NCBI GenBank assembly: GCA_027625915.1
Contig: JANTQA010000047.1
Coordinates: 20,336,001 to 20,400,000 of the forward strand
Source of the DNA: Anaeramoeba flamelloides
Taxonomy: Eukaryota > Metamonada > Anaeramoebidae
DNA: 64,000 nt
Direction: 5' to 3'
Shown: positions 19,805 through 32,618 of the stretch, piece by piece
Position numbering within the stretch: the first letter of the stretch is position 1
Layout: every line of letters begins with the position of its first letter
Translations under genes and position numbers: made by a program
Notes under the pieces: model-generated
What the model saw: only the letters and a program-made list of their open reading frames with translations
Told to the model about the DNA's origin: nothing
The model's database searches: none

Positions 19805-22173
19805 ATGAACCAAAGGAACCCTGACGAAGAAGGTGACTCAAAAGAAGCGAAATTCAAAAAAGAAATGCAAAGGTTAATCTTAAATGATCAAACCCTTACT
19901 AGTCTGGATCTTTCTTATAATCAAATTGGAGCCGAAGGAATGCAATCTTTAAGTGAATGTCTTAAAGTCAACCAAACCCTTACCAACCTGAACCTATCTG
20001 AAAATTTAATTGGAGCCAAAGGAATGGAAACTTTAAGTGAAGCTTTGAAAGTCAACCAAACCCTTACCAACTTGGTTCTTTTTTTTAATCAAATCAGAGA
20101 CGAGGGAATGCAACCACTATGTGAATCCTTAAAATTCAACCAAACCCTTACTGTCTTGAGCCTTTCTATGAATAAAATCAGAGCCAAAGGAATGAAACCA
20201 CTATTTGAATCCCTAAAAGTCAACCAAACCCTTACCAACTTGGACCTTTCTTGCAATCAAATTGTAGGCGAGGGAATTCAAGCTTTATGTGAAGCTCTAA
20301 AAGTCAACCATCACCTTACCCAATTGAACCTTAGTGATAATAGAATTGGATCCAAGGGGTTAAAATACCTAAGTGAAGCCTTAAAGATAAACCAAACCTT
20401 AATCCATTTGAATCTTTCTCAGAATAAAATAAGATATTATAATGACAATAGAGAAGATCAATACTGTGAAAAAAATCTTCAAGAATTTATACAATCCTTA
20501 AAAATCAATAAATCTATTACCAAACTATATATTGAACGAAATAATATTATTGAAAAAAATATATACAAAATATATTATTTCATTGAAAGAAATTTCATTT
20601 TTCAAAAAAAGTTAACCAAATCAGTCAAAGTTGGAAATTTGCAATGTTTCCAACAATTAATTCAAATTGAAAAAATTCCCTTAATATACAAACCCTATTC
20701 TTACCAACCATTCGGTGACTATGAAGAAACAAATAACCCAAATAACCAAGAAGAAAATACAATTTTCCATACAGCCATTTTTCATAATCAAACAGAAATT
20801 TTATTTTATTTATTATTTGCAAATAATGAAAAAACAGATCAACAAATTATTTCAAAAAGAAATTTTTTATTGAATTTCAAAAATGCAAAAACCAAAAAAA
20901 GTGCAATTGATTTGTTAAATCCAAATGAAATTTTAATTCAAGATTTTAAAAATTGTTATAATCAATTTATTTCATCATATTCTTTTTCATCATCATCTTT
21001 TTCATCTACTTCATCTTCTTTTTCGACATCTTATTTCAATAATAATGAACAAAATAATAATTTCCCAAATAAATTAATTGCAGAAAAAGAAATAATATTG
21101 ATGAGAATTGGGAAAGAATGGAAAACAATCAAAAATGAATTCCAAAATGAATTAACTGAAAAACAAAAACAATTATTTTTAAAATGGTTATATTGTCCTG
21201 TTTCATTGAAATTTCAAGAAAAGCAAATAATTCTTGAAGTTTTCAAATTATTAAATATCAACCAATTTGAGAAACAAACTTTATTTTCAAATGAAAAATT
21301 ATTAAATGATTTCCAAAATTATATCAAAAAATATACAAATTCTGAAAAAAAAATATTTCAAATCAACTTAAAAAAAAAAAAGAAGAAAAAAAAGACAAAG
21401 AAAAATAAGAAGAAGAATGAGAAGAAGAAGAAAAAAAAAAAAGAAGAATGAAAATAAAAATGATTATTTCAAAATCAAATCAATTCAAATCAATAAATTT
21501 ATTCTTTGTTTAAGATCAAATTTATTTCGAGATCTAATTTTTCAGACTTTTCCTTTCCAATCAGAAATTGAAAAAGAAAAGGAAATAAAAATTTTTAAAG
21601 AAAAAGAAAAGGAAAATGAAAAAGGAAACAGAAAAAGAAAAGGAAACAGAAATAAAGGAAAAAAAAAAAAAGAAAATGAAAAAGAAAAGGAAAAAGACAA
21701 ACGAAAAAAAAAAGTAAAACTAACAATCAACCAAGTTACTGATTATTTCACTTCAATTCCTGAATTTTATCCATTTTTTCTCTCAGAATTTTATAATTTA
21801 AATTTGACTCCATTTGCTTTTACTTTTGATTTTGAAAACAAAAACTACAACAACAATAATAACAACAAGCACAATATTCAAAAAATCGGCAACAACAATA
21901 ACAATCAGAAAAATACTAATACTAACAATAATAATCAGAATCAGAATAATTGTAAGATTAAGAATAAACAAACAAACAAAAATAGCTTTGAAAAATCATC
22001 AGAACAATTAATTTTAACAATTACAAAAGCAAAAAGTATTTTAAAAACATATAATCAAAATAATATCAATAATTTAATCAATTTCTTTTTCAGAAAAAGA
22101 TGTTTCTGGATTCTATCAAACAAATCCACTTTTATTTATTTCTAATTTATTTCATTTCTCTCAAAAATTATAA
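19805..22173 (+). pseudogene. LRR-ankyrin-BTB-like gene 2, broken by at least two frameshifts
   Basis: The start is the ATG at 19805 (MNQRNPDEEG), placed by the conserved leader. It has only about 7 LRRs, against 18 in the intact copies, followed by the ankyrin-like and FLKWLY segments. The frame is lost in the poly-A/Lys run near 21430. The BTB-like signature INKFILCLRSNLFRDLIFQ, KE-rich insert and Asn-rich tract continue in another frame. A further single-base insertion near 22092, in the block encoding INFF(L)EKDVSG, throws the C-terminus out of frame. Homology continues to a TAA at 22171-22173. The upstream 549 codons remain open, so a truncated LRR-ankyrin protein could still be made. 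The A-run slip could also be an assembly error, which reads would decide. Confidence 0.88.
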
Positions 22174-22189
22174 AAAATATAAATTATTA

Positions 22190-22784
22190 TTTTTTTATTG
22201 ATTGAAGGGAGTGATCAACGATCTTCTTATAGATCTGATTACTAATTCTTAATTAGCAATTCAGATGATATTGAAAAAAAAATATTTTGGAATTGAGCAA
22301 GTTACAAATTTTTATTGGTTGAAAAAACAAAAAGAAAAATCAAAAAGAAAAAAAAAAGAAAAAAAAAAGAAAAAAAAACAAAAAAAATAATAAAAAAAGC
22401 AAGTTAAAACAAAAAAAAGGATTTTTCAAAGGCAGTTGGTAAAAAAAAATCAAAAAAAAACCAACAGCCCATTTTTATCAAGAATACTCATTAAAACAGA
22501 CACGATTCTTTTATTTAAAATTTTGTAATTTAATTATTTCAAAGAAATCGTGAATGCTTGGTTGAAAGATAGTTGTTTGGTATCTGCCATTTTTTTTCTT
22601 TTTGATCCAATCTTTTATTGATCGTTCCAGTTTTTTTTTTTTCTCTTTGTTTTTTATTTTTAAGTTATACATAATGACTAGTTTCTATACTCCCAGTATT
22701 AGTAGATAACCACTTGGGTTTTTCTTCTTAGTAACTCTTCTTCCCAATAAATTGGAAATTCAACGAGGGAAAAAATAGAAAAAA
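22190..22784. repeat. Dispersed repeat B, copy 4, directly behind LRR gene 2
   Basis: TTTATTGATTGAAGGGAGTG begins only ~20 bp after the stop. GAATGCTTGGTTGAAAGATAG and GTAACTCTTCTTCCCAATAAATT follow. It replaces the usual conserved 3' flank, so repeat B inserted at, or recombined with, the end of this copy. Confidence 0.65.
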
Positions 22785-22830
22785 AAATGAAAAAAAGATT
22801 AACATGTATTGGGTCGACGTAACTTATGAA

Positions 22831-23770
22831 GGGACTAGTCTCTATTAATTTTTTTTTTTTTGACCAATAACTAAATAAGGAATCCTTATCTTGAAATATG
22901 TTTAAAATTGAAAATAGACAGGTTTTTTCAATATTAGAACTTTTAGTTCTTGTTTTTTTTTAAAATTTTACAATTCTGTCAAAAAAAATGACTTTTAAAA
23001 ATGTCTTTGAAAAAAAATATCTTTAAAGGAGGAGAATTTTTTGATTAATTTTGGATTTAATTATTTTCTCAAAAATAATATTTATTCTCATTTTGAAAAA
23101 CGAAAAAATAATTTAAAACTAGTGAATATTTTCTCTTTCACTTCTGTTCATCCAACTTGACTCTATAAAGAACTCAATGTGTTTTATCAATAATTACTTT
23201 TTAAAAAAATAGTTCTTATTCCTTATCTTTGATTTTTTTTGACTCTGACAAAAACTTTTGGAATGATAATTTGGGAATACTTAAAAAAACTTCAAATTCA
23301 ACAAAAAAAAAAGAGTGTAAAATCAAAAAGTAGATTCATAAAAAAAAAGAAGGATACACGAAAAGAAAGAAAATCTTTTATTAAGAGTAAAACCTATATT
23401 GCATATTTTTTTCGAATCAAACTGTTTTTTTCATACAAATCCAAAAAAACATTTTCAGGTTTATTTTTCAAACTATTTTTCGTAGCTCTTCCACAAACAT
23501 AACAAGGTTTTGCTTTCTTGCTCATATTTTTTTTTTTATTTTTTGTATTTTTACAAAAAGTTGAAAAAAAGAAACTTTCAAAAAAGTGAAAAAATGGAAA
23601 ATTTGTTTATATCTATAAAAACAATAACTAAATTTAATGTATGTCATTTATCGAGATTTCATTACTATACAAAGAAGTTTTTCACTTTGATTTCAAGTCT
23701 AAGTAATTGGCAAAAAAAATTCTAAATCTCTATTAAATCTACCTAAAAAAAATTTATATAGACTAGTCCC
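22831..23770. mobile_element. Inverted-repeat DNA element of 940 bp, GGGACTAGTC ends
   Basis: The ends read GGGACTAGTCTCTATTAA and, reverse-complemented, GGGACTAGTCTATATAAA. TTAA follows on the right and TGAA (one change from TTAA) precedes on the left. The interior is less repetitive than in other MITEs and holds a small Cys-containing frame on the minus strand (23394-23525). It may derive from an autonomous transposon. Confidence 0.65.
23394..23525 (-). CDS. Small Cys-motif ORF (43 aa) inside a DNA element
   Basis: Reading the minus strand from the ATG at 23525 gives MSKKAKPCYVCGRATK..., ending IRKKYAI before TAG. C-x2-C followed by Gly-Arg resembles the first half of a small zinc-binding knuckle, and the codon mix is less homopolymeric than the surroundings. 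No second Cys/His pair is visible before the stop. It could be the first exon or a remnant of a transposase DNA-binding domain, or chance. I do not recognise the family. Confidence 0.35.
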   Translation of the reverse strand: MSKKAKPCYVCGRATKNSLKNKPENVFLDLYEKNSLIRKKYAI

Positions 23771-24502
23771 TTAATTGGGTATTAACTGATGGATCTTTAA
23801 CTTGGTAAGGATTTTAATAGTTCAAAAAAAATAAATTTTGACAATTTTATTTTTAATTTTTAAGAAATCCAAATTTAGAGTGTGGAAGACGAATAAACTT
23901 TAAGACAAGTTATTCTAAAAATGTGTTTTGTTGATTGTGGGTTGTTAATTGAAATTTTAAATTTTACTCAGTTTTTTATTGTATTTGGAGATTTTAGAAA
24001 TATCTATATAGATAATTTTTTTTTATTCTATTCATTGAGTTCATAATCAAATTTTAAAATTTGAATTGTAGGCCCACAATCAACAATAACACATTTTTAC
24101 TAGAACTTTGGATTCCAAGTATATTAGTCTTATAATTTTTAATTTTGGATTATTGGAAAATTAAAAATCAATTTGTAAAAATTACTTTTTTTTGAACTAT
24201 TATTAAAACCTATAACTATTCCTATGTTGATCTTCTAAAGAACCAAAATAATAAGTGTCCATATTCTTAAGTTCAATATATTCTTTTTTCATATTTCAGG
24301 AATGTATACCTTAAATCGACTATTTTTTCATTTTGTTTTATTTTTTTTATTTTTTTTCATTTCATTTTTTCTTTTTTCTTTCTTTTTCCTTTTCATCTTT
24401 GATTAAAGAACTAAAATTCAAATTTTAGTTTTTGAATAAAACAAAAGAATTCAAAATTGAAAAAAGAACAATAACAAAACATTCAACAAAAAAAATTTAA
24501 AA

Positions 24503-24557
24503 AAGTTTTTATTTTTTAGTTTTTTTGAATTGTTCATACTGTATATTGAAATTATAA
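24503..24557 (+). promoter_or_regulatory. Conserved leader upstream of LRR gene 3
   Basis: AAAAAAGTTTTTATTTTTTAG, TTTTTTTGAATTG and ATTGAAATTATAA precede ATGAGTCTAAAC, matching the leaders of the other copies. Confidence 0.55.
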
Positions 24558-27540
24558 ATGAGTCTAAACTTAAGTTACCCAAAAGAAGAAGAATTCAAAA
24601 AAAAAATGCAAAGGTTAATCTTAAATGATCAACCAAACCCTTACCAACTTTGATCTTTATAATAATAGAATTGGAAGCGAGGGAATCAAAGCTTTATTTG
24701 AGGCCCTAAAAGTCAGCCAAACCCTTACCAGCTTGGATCTACATCTTTGTGTTAGAGCTGACGAAGTGCAAGCTTTATGTGAGGCATTAAAAGTCAACCA
24801 AACCCTTACTGACTTGGATCTTTCTGAGAATCGACTTGAAATCGAGGGAATTCAAGCATTATGTGAATATTTAAAAGTCAACCAAACCCTTACTGACCTG
24901 GATCTACATAGTAATAAAATTGGAGACGAGGGAATGAAACCTTTATGTGAGGCATTAAAAGTCAACCAAACCCTTCTAAACTTGGATCTTTCTGAGAATC
25001 TACCAAATAATCAAATTGGAGCCAAAGGAATGAAAGCACTCTGCGAATCCCTAAAAGTCAACCAAATCCTTACTGACCTGGATCTACATAGTAATGAAAT
25101 TGGAGATGAGGGAAGGAAAGCTTTATCTAAATGTTTAAAAGTCAACCATACCCTTACCTACCTGGCTCTTTCATATATTCAAATTGGAACCGAAGGAATG
25201 CAACCACTAAGTGAAGCTTTAAAAGTCAACCAAACCCTAAGTTTACTGAATCTTTCTTCGAATGAAATTAGAGCCGAAGGAATGCAACCACTAAGTGAAT
25301 CTTTAAAAGTCAACCAAACCTTAACCAACTTGGATCTTTCTCTGAATCAAATCAGAGACGAGAGAATGAAAGTTTTATGCGAATCTTTAAAAGTCAACCA
25401 AACCCTTAACTTCTTGGTCCTTTTCAAGATGGGAATTGGAGACGAGGGAATGAAAGTTTTAAGCGAATCATTAAAAGTCAACCAAACCCTAACCAACCTG
25501 GATCTACGTAAGAATGAAATTACAGACGAGGGAATGCAAGATTTAAGTGAATTTATAAAAGTAAACCAAACCCTTATCTACCTGAATCTTACTGATAATC
25601 AAATTAGATCTGAGGGAGTAAAATACCTAAGTGAAGCCTTAAAGATAAACCAAACATTAATACATTTGGATCTTAGTAAGAATGAAATAGGATATTATAA
25701 TGACAATAAAGAAGATCAAGAAGTTATTGAAAAAAATCTTCAAGAATTTATACAATCCTTAAAAATCAATAAATCTATTATCAAACTATATATTGATCTA
25801 AATAAGATTATTGAAAAAAATATATACAAAATACAAAATTTAATTGAAAGAAATGTAATTTTTCAAACAAAGTTAACCAAATCAGTCAAAGTTGGAAATT
25901 TGCAATGTTTCCAACAATTAATTTAAATTGAAAAAATTCCCTTAATATATCAATTCTCTTATGACTATGACGATGATAAAATTAATATCCAAAATAACCA
26001 AGAAGAAAATACAATTTTTCATACAGCCATTTTTCATCATCAAACAGAATTTTTATTTCATTTATTATTTGCAAATAATGAAAAAACAGATCAAGAAATT
26101 ATTTCAAAAAGAAATTTTTTATTGAATTTCAAAAATTCCACAACACAAAAAAGTGCAATTGATTTGTTAAATCCAAATGAAATTTTAATTCAAGATTTTA
26201 AAAATTATTATAATCAATTTATTTCAACACATTCTTCTTTTTCATTATCATCATCTTATTCATCTTCTACTTCAACATCTTATTTCAATAATAATGAACA
26301 AAATAATAATTTCCCAAATAAATTAATTGCAGAAAAAGAAATAATATTGATGAGAATTGGGAAAGAATGGAAAACAATCAAAAATGAATTCCAAAATGAA
26401 TTAACTGAAAAACAAAAACAATTATTTTTAAAATGGTTATATTGTCCTGTTTCATTGAAATTTCAAGAAAAGCAAATAATTCTTGAAGTTTTCAAATTAT
26501 TAAATATCAACCAATTTGAGAAACAAACTTTATTTTCAAATGAAAAATTATTAAATGATTTCCAAAATTATATCACGAAATATGCAAATTCTGAAAAAAA
26601 AATATTTCAAATCAACTTAAAAAAAAAATTGAAAAAGAAGAATGAAAATAAAAATAATTATTTCAAAATCAAATCAATTCAAATCAATAAATTTATTCTT
26701 TGTTTAAGATCAAATTTATTTCGTGATCTAATTTTTCAGACTTTTCCTTACCAATTAGAAATTCAAAAAGAAAAGGAAATTAAAATTAGAAAAGAAAAAG
26801 AAAATAAAAAAGAAAAGGAAAGGGACATAAAAAAGATAAAAGGAAAAAAAAAGGAAACGAAAAAAGAAAAAGAAAAAGATAAAGAAAAAGAAAAAAAAAA
26901 GAAAAAGATAAAGAAAAAGATAAAGAAAAAGAAAAACAAAAGGAAAAGGAAACAGAAAAAGATAAAGAAATAGACATAAAAAAAAGAAAAAGAAAAGGAA
27001 AACGAAAGAGAGAAAAGAAAAGTAAATCTAACAATCAACCAAGTTACTGATTATTTCACTTCAATTCCTGAATTTTATCCATTTTTTCTCTCAGAATTAT
27101 ATAATTTAAATTTATCACCATTTGCTTTTACTTTTGATTTTGAAAACCAAAACTACAACAACAATAATAACAACAAGCACAATATTCAAAAAAATCGGCA
27201 GTAACAATAACAATCAGAAAAATACTAATACTAACAACAATAATAAAAAACCAACAACAGAAAATAAGAATAATAAGAATAATAATAAGATCCAGAATAA
27301 ACCAACAACCAAAAAAAGAATAAGATCCAGCAAAAACCAACAACCAAAAATCACAATCAAAAATCATCAGAGCAATTAATTTTAACAATTACAAAAGCAA
27401 AAAGTATTTTGAAAACATATAATCAAAATAATATCAATAATTTAATCAATTTCTTTTTCGAAAAAGATGTTTCTGGTTTTTATCAAACAAATCCACTTTT
27501 ATTTATTTCTAATTTATTTCATTTGTCTCAAAAATTATAA
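24558..27540 (+). pseudogene. LRR-ankyrin-BTB-like gene 3, with at least five breaks
   Basis: The true start (MSLNLSYPKEEEF) at 24558 leaves frame near 24622. There GATCAACCAAACCC replaces GATCAAACCC, as if LRRs had been lost by a deletion between TCAA microhomologies. About 13 LRRs follow in the frame 24625-25926, which ends at a nonsense codon (25924-25926, TAA where the other copies read Gln in LIQIEKIP). The same frame then reads on through the ankyrin-like, Ser-rich and BTB-like parts until it is lost in the KE-rich tract near 26970. Further shifts occur near 27193 (an extra A in QKIGSN) and in the Asn-rich tract after that. Homology runs to TAA at 27538-27540. The LRR block lacks a proper start, so expression of anything but fragments is unlikely. 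Confidence 0.9.
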
Positions 27541-28171
<631 letters not shown>

Positions 28172-28264
28172 TCTCTTTCTCTCTATCATATTATCCTTTC
28201 TCTCTCTTTCTAACTCTCTCTCTTTCTCTCTATTCATTCTATCCTTTCTTTATCTATTTTATCC

Positions 28265-29020
28265 TTGAATTTAATTAAAAATTGATTATTCAATTTTTGA
28301 TTTCTGAATCTTGAAAATATTTTTAGTTATTAAATTTAACTTTGAATAATTTAATACAAATTATTTGAAAATATATTTTTTAATTTATAAATTCTAATTA
28401 TTGAAAAATATTATTTTCAATTTATTTACAAAATAAATAAAATTTCGATTTACTATTTTTTTCTAAAGAAATAAACTAAAATTCGAAATTTTTAACACAA
28501 CATAAACATGTTCAACGGATCACAATAATACTAATTTCATACAGATTGTAAATTATTTTAATTTTAGAAAATCTATAAAAATCATTTTTAACATCTTTTA
28601 GGATTATTTTTTTGATTTTATTCTTAAAATTACAGGAACATGTTAAGATTTGTTCAAAAAATTTTTTCGAATAGTTGATATTCTGTCAAAGTTGGATTCT
28701 TCAAAATAGATAGACTCAAATAAATTGTGTTGGTGTTTTCTAACTTTTTGATCAATAAATAGTACTTGTAGAATTTTTCAAAATTTATTAAGATATATTT
28801 TTTTGTTTTGCTCTTTCCAAAATTTTTAACACACTTTTGATTTATTGGTATTGATATTTATTTATTTTTTGTTTTGTTACTAATGTAATTTCGAAAATAG
28901 TATTAATATTTCAATTGGTAAATGAGTTCTAATCTGGTATTTCTTTCGAGAATTAATTTAAAATGATATTATAATTTTTCACATTGAATTTTGATATGTT
29001 AAATTTCTTGAATTGGGGTT
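28265..29020. repeat. Distal LRR-unit 3' flank, second copy
   Basis: It aligns block by block with 2715-3480 (TTTTTGATTTCTGAATCTTG; GATAGACTCAAATAAATTGTG, which also occurs at 59280). It is non-coding. Confidence 0.55.
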
Positions 29021-29026
29021 TATATA

Positions 29027-29872
29027 CAGACTTTCCAAGTCAAACATAAAAGTTTTAAATAAAATACAATTGAGTTTTCTATATTTATTTTCCATTTTCA
29101 AAAAATTCAGAAATAAGAGTTATTATTCAAAAAAAAATAATAAATGAGCCTATTATTCAAATTTTTGAAACATCAAAAAAAAAAAAATTGAAGATTCTTG
29201 AAGCACTTAAAAATAATATTCAAAAAATGGTAAATTTTTAAAGATCAGTAAATATACAGCTGTTCCAAGGCTACGTGAATTTTTATATGAATCAAATTTT
29301 GATGCTGATATAGATTTTTAAATCTAAGGATATGAGGATAAGAAAGCTTATATTGAAAAAAAATTTTCACAAATGAACTGATTTCAAAGATTTTCTTTTG
29401 ATAAGATCAAAAATATTTTCGGTATTTCAAGAGAAACTTTTAAGTGGCATCTTAACAGATTTTCCAGGTTTGAAGCAATTTAGGGATTTGAAAATTAATT
29501 TTTCTTGTATCAGAAAAAATTCTTGAATATCAGCTCATTTAGGAAATTTTTTTTTCAATATGAGCTTTATTATTCTCATACCCAACTTTTGAAAAATCTA
29601 TATCAACATCAAAATTTGATTCATATAAAAATTCATGGTAGCCTTGGAAAGACTGTAGATATTTTTTTATACTGTTTTGGAACGATAATTTTGAAGTTTC
29701 ATGGGATCTTGAATTTTTTTTTTTTGATGTTTCAAAAATTTGAATAATAGGCTCATTTATTATTTTTTTTTGAATAATAACTCTTATTTCCGAATTTTTT
29801 GAAAATGGAAAATAAGAAAAGAAAAATCAATTGTGTTTTATTTAAAATTTTATGGTAGCCTTGGAACGGCTG
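29027..29872. mobile_element. TA-flanked MITE carrying a second MITE
   Basis: The outer termini are CAGACTTTCCAAGTC and, reverse-complemented, CAGCCGTTCCAAGGCTACC, with TA at 29025-29026 and 29873-29874. The arms extend for more than 150 bp and include AAATGAGCCTATTATTCAAA on the left and its complement on the right. Without the inner element it would be about 445 bp. Confidence 0.8.
29257..29655. mobile_element. Inner TA-flanked MITE, 399 bp
   Basis: CAGCTGTTCCAAGGCTACG and its near reverse complement are flanked by TA at 29255-29256 and 29656-29657. It has the same length and related arms as 3903-4301. The frame at 29505-29747 runs across it and is not a gene. Confidence 0.8.
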
Positions 29873-29919
29873 TATCAACTCTGAAGAAGCCAAATGAAAC
29901 TTATAACAATTATAAACAA

Positions 29920-30260
29920 TTATTATTTAATAATTTACACACAAATAATTTAAAAATTCGATCATTTTGATCTTTTATATTAAATCAATTAACATACATG
30001 TTAGAAATATATAACCATAATTAGAAACTCTAAATTATTGAAATTCCTGGATGGAAACTTGAATTATCGAAATATACAAAATAAACAAAAAGACATCAGT
30101 TCTTTATATATCAGACAATTAATTAATTCGAATATTTGGTATTATCAATGAATAAATTGAAATTTAAATTTAAAAAATAAATTAAAAAAGTTATCTCTAC
30201 CTTATCTGGATAAAATAAACTAGATTTCAAAGATTTTTTATCAAATTAATTGAAATTAAC
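29920..30260 (+). repeat. Copy of the RT-like decayed repeat (7320-7690)
   Basis: ATTTAATAATTTACACACAAATAA, ATTCGATCATTTTGATCTTTTA and AAACTAGATTTCAAAGATTTTT match 7367-7690 in order. The copy lacks the RT motifs seen at 7012-7140. Confidence 0.5.
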
Positions 30261-30440
30261 AGAATTTAAGGCTTCTTAAGGGAGTAACTACACCTTTAGA
30301 CAGATAAATATTTGAGATAGATGAGAAAAGAGTATTTTATTGTAGTCGCATGTGATAGTAGATTCTTTAAAAATTTTCTTAAAAAATTATATGATATTTT
30401 TTTTTTTAGAAATGTTTAACAATAAAAAAAAAAGTGAATA

Positions 30441-30700
30441 CCCTTATAAAAAAATTATTTTATAACATTTATATAACCTTTTTATAACAAAATTTACTTT
30501 TAAATGATGATTTTTTCAAAATATTTTAAAAAGTTATTCTTCTAACAGGATTATAACATGTTACAATTTTTATAACACATTTTATAACAAAGATTTATGT
30601 TATAAAATTTTTTATTATAAAAATTTATAACTTTTTAAACGTTTAAAACACCTTTACAACACGTTTATAACATGTTATAATTGTTTTTTTTTTATAGGGG
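30441..30700. mobile_element. MITE rich in TTATAAC motifs, CCCTTATAAAA ends
   Basis: The ends are CCCTTATAAAAAAATTA and, reverse-complemented, CCCCTATAAAAAAAAAACAA, with ATA on both sides. The interior is built from repeated ACATGTTATAAC / GTTATAAAA palindromes. A relative sits at 42187-42450. Confidence 0.75.
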
Positions 30701-30764
30701 ATATATTGATAAAATAGTTTTTTTTTTTTTTTTATTAAAATAAACTTATTTCCAAAATTTTGGG

Positions 30765-31330
30765 TACAGTTTAAACAGTCGAAAGAATAACAATACCATA
30801 CTTTACATTCAATTGGAAATAATTTTGATTTAACAAACTTTTTGATTTTTTGTCTTTTTTGTTTTTGTTTTCAATTTGTTTTTTTTGAGTTACCTAATCT
30901 GTTTTGTTAGATCTGGAAATTTTTTTTCAATGGTTGATAAAATGTTACTGTTGAGTTTGAACAATTGGAAAATCCAGTTACAATTGGTCGATGGTATCTT
31001 ATCATTTGATCGATCAACAATTATTGGAGTAATTGTAACAAATCTACCAATACATTTTTTGTTCAGCTAGTTTCCTTATTTTCGACATTTTGGAAATAAA
31101 TATTTTGATTTTTTTGTTTTTATATTGTTTTCTTTTCTTTGGATGAAAATGATTACTTATAAAATCATTAGTACTCAGTTACTTAAATGTGCTTTTATAT
31201 TACGTTTGGAAAAATATAATAAATTGAGTTTTTGTTTTCCTATTTTTGATTTTAGATGTGTCAAAATTTTTGGAATGAGGTTTAGTTTTTTTTTTTTTTG
31301 GGAGGAGAAGAGAATATCAGATTCTTTAGA
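30765..31330. repeat. Dispersed repeat C, copy 2
   Basis: GTACAGTTTAAACAGTCGAAAG through TTTTTTGTTCAGCTAGTTTC matches 1735-2060. GATCGATCAACAATTATTGG lies inside. The frames at 30876-31070 and 31125-31334 are not conserved as proteins. Confidence 0.6.
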
Positions 31331-31334
31331 ATAA

Positions 31335-32252
31335 AATTTCTAGCTATTTTGTGGTTTAAACTTTGACTAAATATAATCAGATTCACTTCTCCAATTCCAT
31401 CAAACTCAAGTGTTCAAAATCCTAATCAGTAATTTTTTTGGATAATTATAATTTTTTGGAATCCTTCTAGCTATTAAAACTCACACTTCGTATTCCCTGT
31501 TGTGGCTCTCCCAATTGTAATGTTGTTGTTCATTTTAAACAAAATCCATTAATCCCAATGTCACTGATATTAAAATATTTCTTCAATACTTTTTGTTGTT
31601 ATGATTAAAAAAATTCATTAAAGATAAAAAAATAACAAATGAAAAAATTAAATGTCACAATAGAATGTTCAGATAAGGAGATAAGATAAGTCATTCAACA
31701 TTTGAAACACTATTTTTTGCAATTCAACTCAACATTCTATTGTGGCAATTTCTTTGAGACTTTTGAAAAAAAAATTTAAAAAATCTAATGAATAAAGTAT
31801 TTTAAATAATAAAAATCAATGATGCACAACCAAAGTAAAAAATGTTATTTTCGGATCCTCTTTATGATTGCAAAAAAGTGAAAAATTTTCGTTTACCGTG
31901 ACTACTCCCTTAAAATTTTTTTTAGTTGTTATTGTTTGAATTTGAAGATCAGTCAAAAAACATCTTCTTTTGTTTGAAATTCTTAAAGAAATGAAACCTA
32001 CAAATTGATAATCAATTTTTTCTCCAATTACCAATTGAAAAGTAATTTGTAATGAAATTCAAGAGTTGACAATTCTCTTTATACACCAAAGAAGTGAGTT
32101 TTGATTGATCTTCAAATTTGAACAGTAACAACTAAAATATTTTTAAAATTATTTTAAATGATTTGAAATTATTTGAAATTGAGATGGTTTTCAAACGTTT
32201 CCAAAAGCTGAATGGGAAGTTGCCGATTCACACACGAGTTGAAACGGCTGTA
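31335..32252. repeat. Composite repeat K, copy 1 (to a CGGCTGTA end)
   Basis: The stretch from TTTCTTTGGATGAAAATGATTAC (about 31134) to GAGTTGAAACGGCTGTA (32252) matches 61710-62828 throughout, and in part 41180-41860. It ends with the right terminus of the CAGCCGTTTCAACTCAGG MITE family but lacks the left one, so a chimeric junction was copied as a unit. The minus frame at 31816-32034 is inside and not supported as a gene. Confidence 0.6.
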
Positions 32253-32618
32253 TTAGCTGATGGATCTTTAACTTGGTTGGGATTTTAATAGTTGATTAAA
32301 AAATTGGCAAATTTTGCAGATTTTCATTTTAAATTTTTACGAAATCCAATTTTTAGAATGTGAAAGATGAATAGGTTGGAAGACAATTTATGAGAAAAAA
32401 TGTGTTTTGTTGTTTGTGGGTTGACAATTAAAATAATCATTAAAATTTTAACTCAATTAACAACTACGTTTGTAATTGATCAATTTGTCTCAACACCTTT
32501 TGACCCAATCTCATTTCAATCACAAAGTCATGATCTTGGAAATATTCTCCAATTAGGTTCAAAAAATGATTTTCTTTCATTTTTTTTCTGAAAAATGAAA
32601 TTGAAATTTGGAGATATA

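Larger units (their letters stand above)
22785..24310. mobile_element. TTAA-family fold-back element, copy 3, carrying an inserted element
   Basis: The left arm starts near AACATGTATTGGGTCGACG. It is interrupted at 22831-23770 and resumes with GGTATTAACTGATGGATC. The right arm runs to TTTCAGGAATGTATACC, followed by TTAA at 24311-24314. It lies immediately upstream of LRR gene 3. Confidence 0.7.
30283..31910. mobile_element. Composite TTAA-flanked segment with GGGAGTA ends
   Basis: The left end is TTAA-GGGAGTAACTAC at 30278-30290, and the right end GTGACTACTCCC-TTAA at about 31899-31914. The interior holds a smaller MITE (30441-30700), repeat C (30765-31330) and a stretch also seen near 41180-41860 and 61650-62475. 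The pairing of the two ends is inferred from the shared terminal sequence and TTAA only. Confidence 0.45.

Noticed and set aside
30430-30700. TTATAAC repeats as a CRISPR-like or tandem array
   Set aside because: There are no regular spacers; they are internal palindromes of a MITE with matching ends at 42187-42450.
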